DNA from: Chitinophagaceae bacterium
Lineage (GTDB): Bacteria; Bacteroidota; Bacteroidia; Chitinophagales; UBA10324
Assembly (NCBI GenBank): GCA_016704325.1
Contig: JADJAG010000006.1
Coordinates: forward strand, 1 to 64,000
Direction: 5' to 3'
Length of the DNA stretch: 64,000 nt
This document shows, piece by piece, positions 1 to 8,676 of this stretch (position 1 is its first letter; each line of letters opens with the position of its first letter). A program made the position numbers and the translations under genes. The notes below the pieces were generated by a model. That model saw only the letters and a list, made by a program, of their open reading frames with translations, searched no databases and had not been told where the DNA came from.

Positions 1-1129
1 CTCCTTGTATTTATAATGCGCTGCATACCCCTTCTCTGCAATTTCATTCATCCTTTCCGTTCTGATCTGCACCTCTCCAATTGCCTGCCGGCCCCATCAC
101 AGTAGTGTGCAACGCTTCATATCCATTCGCTTTTGGATTGGAAATCCAGTCGCGAAGCCGGTCAGGATTTGGACGATATGAATCGGTCACTGCGGAACAG
201 ACCCGCCAACAATCCGTCTTTTCATTTTCTTCCGAAGTCTTGATGATAATACGAATAGCAAATTTATCGTATACTCTCTTCAAACGGAATGCTTTTGTTC
301 GCGCATTTTTCGCCAGATGGAATAAACAGTCTTAAGGCGACCATAGATCTGGAATTGAAATCCAGGCTGGTCATTTCTTCTTTTATAGGCTTGATGAATT
401 CCGATATCAGCCTGTTGCGCTCTTTCTTAGATTCAATTATCTTATCCGAGATCTGTTTATATATTTTCGGCTCGCTGTACTTCATCGCAAGGTCTTCCAG
501 TTCCGATTTAATCTCAAACAAACCCAGCCGGTGTGCCAGCGGAACGTAGAGGTAAATGGTTTCCGAGGCGATCTTCAGCTGCTTATTCCGCGGCATAGCA
601 TCCATGGTGCGCATATTGTGCAGCCGGTCAGCAAGCTTAATCAGAATCACTCTCACATCTTTGGAGAGTGTAACCATAATCTTACGAATATTTTCGGCCT
701 GGATAAACCGTGTACGTCAAATATGACAGAGATCTTGGTAAGGCCTTCAAAAATTTTGGCGATAGGCTTGCCAAACTCCCTCTCAATATCTTCCAGCGTT
801 ACTTCCGTATCTTCTACCGTATCGTAATAATGCGCAGATAACACCTACGGCACCAATGCCGATTTCGCTGGCTACAATTTGTGCAACAGCCAGGGGATGG
901 AGATATAAGGTTCCCCTGATTTTCTGCGAATATCCTTATGTGCATCATAGGATATTTCCGAACGCCAGGCGAATAAGTTTGCGGTCGCCCCGCTGTAGCT
1001 GGGTTTTAATGCCTGCAAAAGCCTGCGGTATTGATGCAGGATTTCTTTCTTTTCATGCTCCTGTATCGAAATAGTCGGTTTATCGACTGTGGTTCTTGTT
1101 TCTGTCGTCTTCATCTTTTCTTCACTCAT
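1..1129 (-). CDS. spoT: RelA/SpoT-family bifunctional (p)ppGpp synthetase/hydrolase, 3' part cut by window edge, frameshifted
   Basis: The enzyme makes and degrades the stringent-response alarmone (p)ppGpp in the cytoplasm. The reading starts at an ATG at 1127-1129 (MSEEKMKTTE). It then passes through the HD hydrolase domain, with HDTVEDTEVT-like sequence near 790-840 and LADRLHNMRTM near 600-640, and enters the synthetase domain. There YDKFAIRI, WRVCSAVTD and NPKANGYEALHTTV are visible near 80-275. The frame changes at about 845-870, 690, 300 and 60, although similarity continues on both sides of each break. Single-base sequencing errors are therefore more likely than true decay. The TGS and ACT domains would lie beyond base 1. 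The gene is divergent from the response regulator at 1338. The family assignment is sure; RelA versus SpoT is inferred from the intact-looking HD motif. Confidence 0.9.
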
Positions 1130-1337
1130 GGGAAATTGCCAATGGCTTCCGGGACTGTTCGTTTTTATTGTTAGCGAAGTAAATCTAAGAAACACCAGTG
1201 ATATAACTATGGAATCTTTAAGTTGCAGCAATTGCTCAGGCAACAATCCCGTTTACACATCTAGCTGTCTTGAAACCTGTTGAAAATGAAACCAAAAAAA
1301 TGAAGGTAAAATTCGAAACTCTTGCTAATTTGCAGCT

Positions 1338-1994
1338 ATGAAAACAAAATTAAGATCGTAATAGCTGATGATCACCAGATTTTATTGAAGGGATTAAATC
1401 ACCATTAAAGATTCTGAAAAAGTTTTGCTGGTAGGTGAGGCCAGGGATGGCGAAACACTTCTGCACGTACTAAAAGCAAAAAAATCCTGATGTAGTACTC
1501 ATGGATGTCAATATGCCAAAGATGAGCGGCATTGAGGCAAGTAAAAAGATCAGGTTGCTTTTTCCTGATATCAAGATACTGGGTCTTACGATGTCGGACG
1601 ATGCTGACTCCGTTTCTGAAATGATGCGTGCCGGGCCTTGGGTTACCTGCCTGAAACCACAAGCAACGCGGAACTTATCAGCGCGATAGTACATGTGAAT
1701 AATGGAGAGAAATACCTGAGTGCGGAGATGTCGATGAAGTTGATTGAAAAAATGTTTGATGACAATGAAAAGGAGGAGGTGGAACGCATTCCCAGGAAGG
1801 CAGATATTACTAAGCGTGAATTAGATATCGTGCGTCTGATTGCCCAGGAAATGACCAATGTAGAGATCGCCAAGAAATTGAATAACAGCCCAATGACCAT
1901 TATTACGCATCGTAAAATTTACTGAGGAAACTGGGCGTAAAACACAGCCGGATTAGTGAAATATGCGGTAATGAATGGTTTGCTGGAGTCTTAG
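1338..1994 (+). CDS. NarL/FixJ-type response regulator (REC + LuxR HTH), frameshifted
   Basis: A cytoplasmic two-component response regulator. The N-terminal receiver domain shows the acidic pair in IADDHQ, the phosphoacceptor aspartate in VLMDVNMPKMSG (near base 1500) and the switch region LGLTMSDD. The C-terminal LuxR helix-turn-helix reads TKRELDIVRLIAQEMTNVEIA followed by a THRKNLLRKLGVK-like recognition helix, ending at TAG 1992-1994. Frame changes occur near 1355, 1400, 1487, 1640 and 1917. Joining the frames gives a normal family length of roughly 215 residues. The indels probably reflect poor sequence quality in the first 5.5 kb. The sequence TAATTTG ends 11 bases before the ATG and could be a one-base-short Bacteroidota TAnnTTTG promoter box. 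No histidine kinase is adjacent, and the target genes are unknown. Confidence 0.85.
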
Positions 1995-2034
1995 TTGTTG
2001 GACTATAATTTTTCAGGAAATCTTTAACTGTTGC

Positions 2035-2066
2035 AAACCCCGCCAAATAGGCGGGTTTTTTTTGTT
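2035..2066 (+). terminator. Rho-independent terminator after the response regulator
   Basis: The stem AACCC(C)GCC pairs with GGCGGGTT around a five-base loop (AAATA) and is followed by a long T run. It lies 40 bases after the stop of the response regulator gene and fits termination of that transcript. Confidence 0.8.
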
Positions 2067-2730
2067 TTTTTTTGCAGAAAATATTTTTGAGAATATTTGG
2101 TTAATTAAAAATGTTACCTATTTTTGAGTAATCATTTAATTCTTTTAAAGATTGCCGCAGCAACACCCCCTCTTCCGGATAGTTTTGGTGTTTTACTTTC
2201 CGGTTTAGTCCTGATACAATTTCCCCCCGGAGCGCTTAAGCGGCTTTTCTTTGGTTACATCATACCTCTGAAAATACACTTACTGGTTTCTGCAATAAAT
2301 CATCGAAAGATTCCTAACCCGCCGAATCAAACTTCCAAAGGATCATTTAGTAAATTCGTCTGTTCAAAAGGGTACTTATTGCGTAGTATAATGATCCCAC
2401 ATGTTGGCATATTCAATCGGAAGGTTTCGGATATTAAAGCATTTCATCCCTAATAATATTCATGAATCCCGGGATAACAGGTAATAAAATAAAATGACCA
2501 TCCGCCTGCAGCGCAGCGGTTTTTGTTTCGTAACGTCTGTATTTATCCATGATTGTAATTTAGCCGTACATCCTGATGTTTGTTGGCTGCGTTTTCAACG
2601 CCTAAATCATTAACTTTTGCAACTTTCTTGAAAAGAGGTCAGGCAAGAAATTACTAACCCGTTGAAATGAACACACTAAATCCACTTTTGGGTAAGAATT
2701 GTTATTAGTGAGTACTTCAATGTTTTATAG
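2067..2730. other. Gene-poor stretch, possibly hiding a heavily frameshifted short gene
   Basis: No intact gene can be supported here. On the minus strand an ATG at 2548-2550 opens a 38-codon reading (MDKYRRYETKTAAL...) ending at 2434. Further open segments in shifting frames run down to about 2105 and end in a plausible C-terminus (LKELNDYSKIGNIFN). Together they could be a gene of about 145 codons damaged by the same indel errors as its neighbours. No family was recognised and the reconstruction may be chance. The stretch on the plus strand at 2124-2453 has proline-rich, low-information coding and is probably a shadow. Confidence 0.25.
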
Positions 2731-2810
2731 GCGGATATGGCGTAATTGGTAGCCGCGCCAGACTTAGGATCTGTGCCGAAAGGCGTGGGGTTCGAGTCCC
2801 CTTATCCGCA
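2731..2810 (+). tRNA. tRNA-Leu (anticodon TAG)
   Basis: A class II tRNA. The acceptor stem GCGGATA (2731-2737) pairs with TATCCGC (2803-2809), with discriminator A at 2810. The anticodon stem-loop is CAGACTTAGGATCTG with anticodon TAG. A long variable arm (TGCCGAAAGGCG) and the T-loop GTTCGAGTC follow. At 80 nt it is a little shorter than usual bacterial tRNA-Leu, apparently lacking single bases around the D stem and anticodon-stem junction. That matches the indel errors in neighbouring genes. Confidence 0.93.
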
Positions 2811-2912
2811 CTGAAGTTTAAAATGATGATGCACCTTCTTCGTCATTAAGGTTAAATGCATACATTAAGACTTTGATTAATTACTAACTGTTAAACCTAA
2901 CAACAAGAAAAA

Positions 2913-4246
2913 GTGAATATTACCCAGGAAATCATGAATGATAATCACCTCAAACTGGTGGTAAATGCAACCCGAAGATTACACTGCTAAATTGACGGAT
3001 GAAATCAAATCGTTGAGTAAAAAGATAAGTATGAAAGGTTTTCGGCCGGGAAAGTACCCGTCGGAATGACCCGGAAAATGTATGGCAATTTGTACTTGCA
3101 GAGCACCTTGATAAGTTGCTGAATGAATCTGTACTGGCATATATTAAAGAACATGACTTAAAGGTATTAGCAACCTATTCCTTTTGAAGTCAGGCACCAG
3201 CAGTTTGATGAATAGCCTGCAAGCCTATGATTTTGGTTTTGAACTGGGCTTAATCACCATTTTGAACTACCTGCGTTGGATACAAGAACATTGGAGAAGA
3301 AAGTTTTGTTAATCAGCGACGACATGTTGCAGGAAGAAATAGAGCGCGTTCGAAGCATTCATGGTGAAAGGAGTTTGCCCAGAGAAAGTTGGTGAGGATG
3401 ATATCCTGTATGGCGAATGGAAGGAATTGGGAGCGGATGGTGAACTGAAAGAAGGCGGGATCAGTTCCACTTTTCTTTGCCATGAAACTTGTTAAGGATG
3501 ATGTTTCCAGGCAATTGTTTTTGAATCTTAACAAGAAAGAAAGTACGGACATTGCAGTGAAACCGGCTTTTGGAAACGACATGGAACTGATCATTCATAA
3601 TATTCTGAAAACAGACCACCATGTTGCAGATCAGATGGGTGAAAAATTCCGGTTTACCCTCCTTAATATCCATCATGTTGAAAAGGCCGGTTTGGACCAG
3701 GCATTTTTTGATAAAGCATTTGGGGAAGGTGCTGTCCATAATGAGGAAGAAATGAAAGAAAGGATTAAAGCAGATCTTTCACGTGAGTATGTAAAGTATG
3801 CTGAAACCCGTTTTGACAGGGAACTGCAGGATATGCTGATCAATGAAACAGAGATGAGCCTTCCTGTAGAATTTCTACGAAAACTAATACACTCAAATAA
3901 ACAGGAAGATGATGCAGTATTGGATGAGCAGCAATTAGTGCAGGCATTACAACAAGTGAAATGGGACTTGATTCACGATAAACTGCTGCGTGACAACAAT
4001 GTGGCTATCACCGTGAAGAACTTACCGGCCGCGCAAGAAAGGATATTGCCAATTATTATGGAGGAGAAGAATTTTTCAGAATAACACAGGTGAATTGGAT
4101 CGCCTTGCTGAATCTTTGCTGAATGACGAGAAATATGCGAATCGTTTACGCGACCAGGTGTTGAACGATAAAGTTTTTTGAATTGTTAAAGTCGAAAGTT
4201 TCTGCAATAGAAAGCCGGTAGATCAACACGAATTTTTCATCACTGA
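2913..4246 (+). CDS. tig: Trigger factor (ribosome-associated peptidyl-prolyl isomerase chaperone), frameshifted
   Basis: Trigger factor binds the ribosome at the tunnel exit and helps nascent chains fold. The reading begins MNITQEIMNDNHLKLVV at a GTG (2913-2915). It shows the ribosome-binding segment as SMKGFRPGKVPVGM (near 3030-3070), with the family signature FRxGK. A long helical C-terminal body follows, with the uninterrupted part at 3482-4081. A stop follows at about 4244-4246. Frame breaks occur near 2975, 3060, 3180, 3230, 3475 and 4070. The joined length of roughly 445 residues is normal for Bacteroidota trigger factors. The gene lies directly upstream of clpP and clpX, the classic tig-clpP-clpX order. 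The exact start is uncertain because of sequence quality. Confidence 0.88.
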
Positions 4247-4262
4247 TAATAAAAAAAGAGAG

Positions 4263-4952
4263 ATGTATCAAGACGATTTCATGAAGTACGCGGTGCGCCA
4301 CAGGGGCATGAGTTCTATGTACATGGAGCAGTATAAGCGAAAATCAGTTACGAATCTGACGCCTATATTATTGAAGAACGTCCGATGAATGTGGCATCGA
4401 TGGATGTTTTTTCCAGGTTAATGATGGACCGCATCATCTTTATGGAGAAGCCATCAACGATTATGTGGCGAATGTAATCCAGGCGCAGTTGCTCTTCCTC
4501 GACTCTGTGGATGCTAAAACGCGACATTCAGATTTATATTAATAGTCCGGGAGGCTCTGTCTATGCCGGCCTTGGCATTTACGATACCATGCAATACATC
4601 AATCCAAATGTAGCAACAATCTGTACCGGAATGGCGGCTTCCATGCGCAGTGCTGTTATGTGCCGGAGGAAAAGGCAGCAGAACAGGGTTGAAACATTGC
4701 AGGGTGATGATCCATCAGCCTATGGGCGGTGCCGAAGGACAAGCCAGTGATATTGAGATTATGGCTAAGGAGATCATGAAAACAAAAAGAGAACTTTATG
4801 AAATCATAGCTTTGCATACGAACCAGCCGATTGAAAAAGTAGAGAAAGATTCAGACCGTGATTATTGGATGAAGGCGGAAGAAGCGAAGGAATACGGGAT
4901 GATCGATGAAGTATTGATTCGGACAAAAGAGAAAAAGGAAATCAAGAAATAA
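4263..4952 (+). CDS. clpP: ATP-dependent Clp protease proteolytic subunit ClpP, frameshifted
   Basis: ClpP is the serine peptidase of the Clp protease and forms a tetradecamer capped by ClpX. The reading starts at ATG 4263 (MYQDDFMKYAVRHRG). Visible motifs are YINSPGGSVYAGLGIYDTM near 4530-4590, the catalytic serine in TGMAASM near 4630-4645, the catalytic histidine in MIHQPMGG near 4700-4730, and a normal C-terminus ending at 4952. Frame changes lie near 4340, 4450 and 4645, the last immediately after the active-site serine. Joined length is about 229 residues, typical of the phylum. The gene lies between tig and clpX in the same orientation. The breaks are most likely sequencing errors. Confidence 0.9.
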
Positions 4953-5049
4953 TTCCGGCGCATGGTTCGGATCTCGTAAATCTGGCAGGTCAAATGCCGG
5001 TAATGCAGGTATGAGTGAGCCAACTTATCAGTAACTGAATTTTAGCACT

Positions 5050-6279
5050 ATGAAGAAAACAGCAGAAAATGTTCTTTTGCGGTAAACGCAAAGAGGATAC
5101 TTTAATTCTTATATCCGGGCAGGATGCCTACATCTGTGAAAACTGTGTAGAACAGGCACTTACTATTATTGATGAAGAATTGGGTGAACGCAAGCACTCC
5201 AATGCTGCCACTGCTGCACCTGAATATAAAACACCGGAAGAGATAAAAGGCTTCCTGGACCAGTATATCATTGGACAGGATGATGCAAAAAAGGTACTGG
5301 CCGTGGCTGTCTACAATCATTACAAAAGGCTGAATAATGTGGGAAAGGATGATGTGGAGATTGAAAAATCAAACATTATGATGGTGGGTGATACCGGTAC
5401 CGGAAAAACATTGCTGGCCCGTACTATTGCTCGTTTCCTGAATGTTCCTTTGCAATTGTGGATGCTACCGTATTTACAGAAGCAGGTTATGTGGGAGAAG
5501 ACGTGGAAAGCATCCTTACGAGGCTGCTACAGGTATGCGATTACAATATACAGGCTGCAGAAAAAGGTATTATTTATATTGATGAGATTGATAAAATTGC
5601 CCGTAAGAATGATAACCCTTCCATTACGCGCGATGTATCCGGCGAAGGGGTGCAACAAGGCCTACTTAAATTGTTAGAGGGAACAGATGTGTTGGTTCCG
5701 CCACAGGGTGGCCGTAAACACCCGGAACAAAAGATGGTGAAAATGAATACGACACACATCCTGTTTATTTGTGGCGGAGCATTTGAAGGCATAGATAAGA
5801 TAATTGCCAAGCGCAATAAAACGCATGTGATCGGTTATAAGTCAGACAAAGATCGCGATAAGCTCGACCGTGGTAACCTGATACAATATGTCACCCCGCA
5901 GGATATCAAAGGATTCGGTTTGATTCCGGAACTGGTAGGCAGGGTACCTATCGTAACATATCTTGAACCACTTGATAAAGAATCGTTGTTGCGGATTCTT
6001 ACAGAACCCAAAAATGCGCTGGTTAAGCAATACAAAAAGTTGTTTGATCTGGAAAACGTACAATTAACCTTTGACCAGGAAGCACTTGAGTTTATTGTAG
6101 AGAAAGCAGTCGAATATAAACTGGGTGCACGTGGCTTGCGTTCGATCTGTGAAGCCATCATGACAGACATCATGTTTACGATACCTTCGAAAAAGGACAT
6201 TAAAGAATTCACTGTTACTCTTGCACTGGCACAGGAGAAGATTGATAAATCAAAACTGCGACATCTTAAAGTAGCCTGA
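5050..6279 (+). CDS. clpX: ClpX ATPase subunit of the Clp protease, frameshifted near its start
   Basis: ClpX is a hexameric AAA+ unfoldase that feeds substrates to ClpP. It begins at ATG 5050 (MKKTAE). The N-terminal zinc-binding domain is seen only if one base is added to each of two homopolymers, an A run at 5066-5069 and a T run at 5075-5078. This restores KCSFCGK, which pairs with YICENC downstream. The Walker A reads VGDTGTGKT near 5390-5415 and Walker B IIYIDEID near 5570. A third short T run at 5449-5451 breaks the frame again; beyond it the reading is clean to 6279. The C-terminal domain includes GARGLRSICE. Joined length is about 410 residues, normal for ClpX. Confidence 0.93.
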
Positions 6280-6380
6280 CCTTCCGGAAATGATCTATTG
6301 AAGGAATAGTTTCTGAAGCATTTAAAATGTTGGAGATGAATTCCGCGCTTCAGAAAATCAGTGAGCAATTATACAACCGT

Positions 6381-6782
6381 ATGAGATACCTGATAGTTTT
6401 CGCTTGTTTTTCTGTAACGAACCTGTTTGCTCAATCCCATATATCTCTTGATACGTTAATTCCAAAAGGAGCGTATGAAAATATTTCCCTGCAGCCATTA
6501 AACAGCGATTCGAATGTAACGAGTATCGTTATCTGGATTAAAGAGGAAGTAAAGCCGCACCTGCATACCACCCATTCTGAACACGCTTATATACTCGAAG
6601 GCAGTGGCAGGATGTTACTTGATGGCAAGACCATAGACGTGAAAGCAGGTGATTTGATTTTTATGCCACAGGGAATAGTCCATGCAGTAAAAGTTACTTC
6701 TGCAGTTCCAATGAAGGTTTTATCTATTCAGGCACCGGCTTTTGATGGAAAGGACAGGATTCCGATAGATGTGCAATGGTAG
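6381..6782 (+). CDS. Secreted single-domain cupin protein
   Basis: A 133-residue protein with an N-terminal signal peptide (MRYLIVFACFSVTNLFAQ), which is why the ATG at 6381 is preferred over the one at 6327. The remainder is a cupin beta-barrel. Motif 1 fits the G(X)5HXH(X)4E(X)6G pattern through HLHTTHSEHAYILEG, and motif 2 fits G(X)5PXGXXH through GDLIFMPQGIVH. The metal ligands are therefore intact. It probably acts in the periplasm, but the substrate or ligand is unknown. It follows clpX with about 100 bases between and may have its own promoter. Confidence 0.8.
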   Translation: MRYLIVFACFSVTNLFAQSHISLDTLIPKGAYENISLQPLNSDSNVTSIVIWIKEEVKPHLHTTHSEHAYILEGSGRMLLDGKTIDVKAGDLIFMPQGIVHAVKVTSAVPMKVLSIQAPAFDGKDRIPIDVQW

Positions 6783-6931
6783 CTTGGAATGTTCTTATTA
6801 TTTGAACCGCTTTTATAGTGGATGACTTTTAATAACGTCAATTAATAAGTGTTCTTATAGTTACAGCTTACGTTCAAAAGATATAATATAGAACAGGAGC
6901 AGGCAGGCAATAGTATTTTTGATAGCTATGG

Positions 6932-7003
6932 TAGCCCCGACAGGAATCGAACCTGTATTTAAAGTTTAGGAAACTTCCGTTCTATCCATTGAACTACGGG
7001 GCC
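6932..7003 (-). tRNA. tRNA-Arg (anticodon CCT)
   Basis: On the minus strand the gene begins GGCCCCG (7003 downward). This pairs with CGGGGC(T) at the 3' end, followed by discriminator A at 6932. The D arm is GTTCAATGGATAGAAC, the anticodon loop TTCCTAA gives anticodon CCT, and the T loop is GTTCGATTC. Total length is 72 nt and all arms are present. The 3' CCA is not encoded beyond its first C. Confidence 0.92.
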
Positions 7004-7103
7004 AAAGGAGCATTCGTTAAAACAGGGTGCAAAAATAATTTTATTCCGCGATTTACAGTTTTGCATTTGATATTGGGGTTACAGCAATTCTAAATGCGGA
7101 TGA

Positions 7104-7322
7104 TTGGCTGATCGCCTGCCAAGTTCTAGAAAAGGGATCATTATTCCTGATATATACTTGCAGGAAATTATGCAGGATTGCGAATTAGAGGTTTCAAATT
7201 GCGGATGGAACAAATCCATTCAACTGAATATTGAAAATTTACCGGAAGGATTTTATACAATTCAAATCATCAATAACAAAACCGGCAGGAGTGAAGTGGG
7301 AAAGTTTGTGAAAGTACAATAA
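7104..7322 (+). pseudogene. Eroded T9SS type A sorting tail
   Basis: The open reading has no ATG (first usable codon TTG). Its last 40 residues look like the C-terminal beta-strand region of a T9SS type A sorting domain: SIQLNIENLPEGFYTIQI, then a short basic turn, then GKFVKVQ before the stop. No signal peptide or passenger domain precedes it. I read it as the surviving 3' end of a lost cell-surface protein gene. It could alternatively be the end of a gene broken by indels, but the 100 bases upstream after the tRNA leave no room for one. Confidence 0.55.
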
Positions 7323-7480
7323 GGCATTTTGATTTGTCATTCTGATCCTCATTGAACGCATTGATGTCAAGCTAAAAAGAATAGAGATTAATTGAACTTA
7401 ACTGTCATATAGCGTTTCAATCCTATTCATTTATCTCTAACAAAAACACGTTTATTCAGACGTTTCAAGTGATATAACTA

Positions 7481-7814
7481 TACTGTCGCCCCTACGGGGC
7501 TTGTTTAATTTATGATTCCATTTTTTCCATTTTTCTACCGTACTGTCATCCCTACGGGATTTGCTTAGCCCCGTCAGAGACGACATTATGTTAGAAATTA
7601 AAAGGAGGAACAATCAAAGCCCTATAAGGGCGACAGTATGGTAGTATGGTAGAAATTAATAAAAGGAACAAACAAAGCCCTGTAAAGGCGACAGTATGGT
7701 AGTATGGTAGAAATTAAAAAGAGGAACAATCGAAGCCCTGTAAGGGCGACAGTATGGTAGTATGGTAGAAATTAAAAAGAGGAACAATCAAAGCCCCGTA
7801 AGGGCGACAGTATC
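7481..7814. repeat. 58-bp tandem repeats carrying a GCCCC/GGGGC-type palindrome, with inverted copies on the left
   Basis: From 7630 the unit beginning GCGACAGTATGGTAG recurs exactly every 58 bases (7630, 7688, 7746, 7804), nearly identical each time. Each unit ends in a small palindrome of the form AAGCCCYGTAAGGGC. To the left, 7481-7510 and about 7530-7570 carry the same motif in the opposite orientation (ACTGTCGCCCCTACGGGGC). The block is therefore a set of inverted plus direct REP-like units able to form hairpins. The rest of the gene-free interval 7323-7936 shows nothing else. No coding content; the open frame at 7762-8121 is accidental. Confidence 0.85.
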
Positions 7815-7936
7815 GATTGAGATTAATACATCAGAGATACCAAATTGCATTCGTTTTTCATCAGTTAGCTTTACGTTTATGCGATTGATCGAAAAGAATT
7901 CTACAATGCAACCAACAGATGCTTCTCATCTCCTCA

Positions 7937-8574
7937 CTACACAATCCTCTCCTTCAAAGCCTTTGCAACTGCTTCTGTCCCGGAATGCACGTGCAGTTTT
8001 TCATAAATATTCTTGCAATGTGAATTCACAGTATGAAAGCTGGTTGTGGTTGTATCGGCAATCATTTTGTAGCTCATTCCTTTTACCAACAACGATAAAA
8101 CTTCCAGTTCACGGACAGTGAGATCGAATCTTGACTGTGCCTTAGCAGCAGGTTGATGTTCAAAAATCTCCAATACTTTTTTGCAACAGTTGGCGACATG
8201 GGTGCCCCGCCTTCCAGCACATCACGGATACCTTCTATCAGTTTTTGCGGTGGTGTTTTCTTCAGGAAGTAACCATTAGCTCCGGCATGTATGGCGTCGA
8301 AAATTCTTTCGTTGTCGTCGAACACGGTTTGCATCAAAATCAACACATCAGGAGCATGCTGTCTGATCAATCGCAATCCTTCAATGCCATCTACACCGGG
8401 CATTTCTATATCCATCAGCACTACATCAGGTGAAGTGGCTTTTACATCACGCAACACGTGAACACAGTTATCAAAAGTACCGGCGCAAATCATGTCGCCA
8501 CTTTTATCAACCAATAACCGCAATGCTTCCTGGCGGGCACGGTTGTCGTCGAATATAGTAACTCGGATGGGCAT
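7937..8574 (-). CDS. NarL/FixJ-type response regulator, one frameshift
   Basis: A response regulator of about 212 residues. It starts at ATG 8572-8574 (MPIRVTIFDDN). The receiver domain carries the acidic DD pair, the phosphoacceptor in VVLMDIEMPGVDG and the KKTPP switch lysine. The LuxR-type helix-turn-helix reads LTVRELEVLSLLVKGMSYKMIA and HTVNSHCKNIYEKLHVH. The frame is lost at the T run 8177-8182, where one more base would join AKKVLEIFEHQP without a gap, so a homopolymer sequencing error is likely. No adjacent kinase is present. The sensor kinase at 15395-18484 is of the HisKA_3 type that pairs with this class, so the two could be partners, but that is inference. Confidence 0.85.
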
Positions 8575-8578
8575 GGGA

Positions 8579-8586
8579 CAAAAGTA
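8579..8586 (-). promoter_or_regulatory. Candidate Bacteroidota -7 box for the response regulator
   Basis: On the minus strand the sequence is TACTTTTG, matching the TAnnTTTG consensus of the Bacteroidota primary sigma factor. It ends only a few bases before the ATG at 8574. If used, it would give a leaderless or nearly leaderless transcript. No convincing -33 TTTG was seen. Confidence 0.35.
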
Positions 8587-8676
8587 AGAACAGTGACTTA
8601 CAATATGTCTCACTAATATTAGTGATTGTATCCACTTATTACCTCCTCCATATTTGCTGCGTCAAAACAATGTACC

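Noticed and set aside
2124..2453. Plus-strand open frame of 109 codons
   Set aside because: No signal, domain or plausible composition, and it lies between a terminator and a tRNA. Probably a chance frame.
2105..2550. A frameshifted minus-strand gene of about 145 codons
   Set aside because: The pieces can be joined only by assuming four or more indels and no family is recognisable, so it is noted under the gene-poor stretch rather than called.
5050..5460. Programmed frameshifting in clpX
   Set aside because: All breaks lie in short A or T runs and equal breaks occur in every neighbouring gene, so sequencing error is the simpler cause.
7481..7814. CRISPR array
   Set aside because: The entire 58-base unit repeats, including what would be the spacer, and inverted copies occur on the left. 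No cas genes are present.
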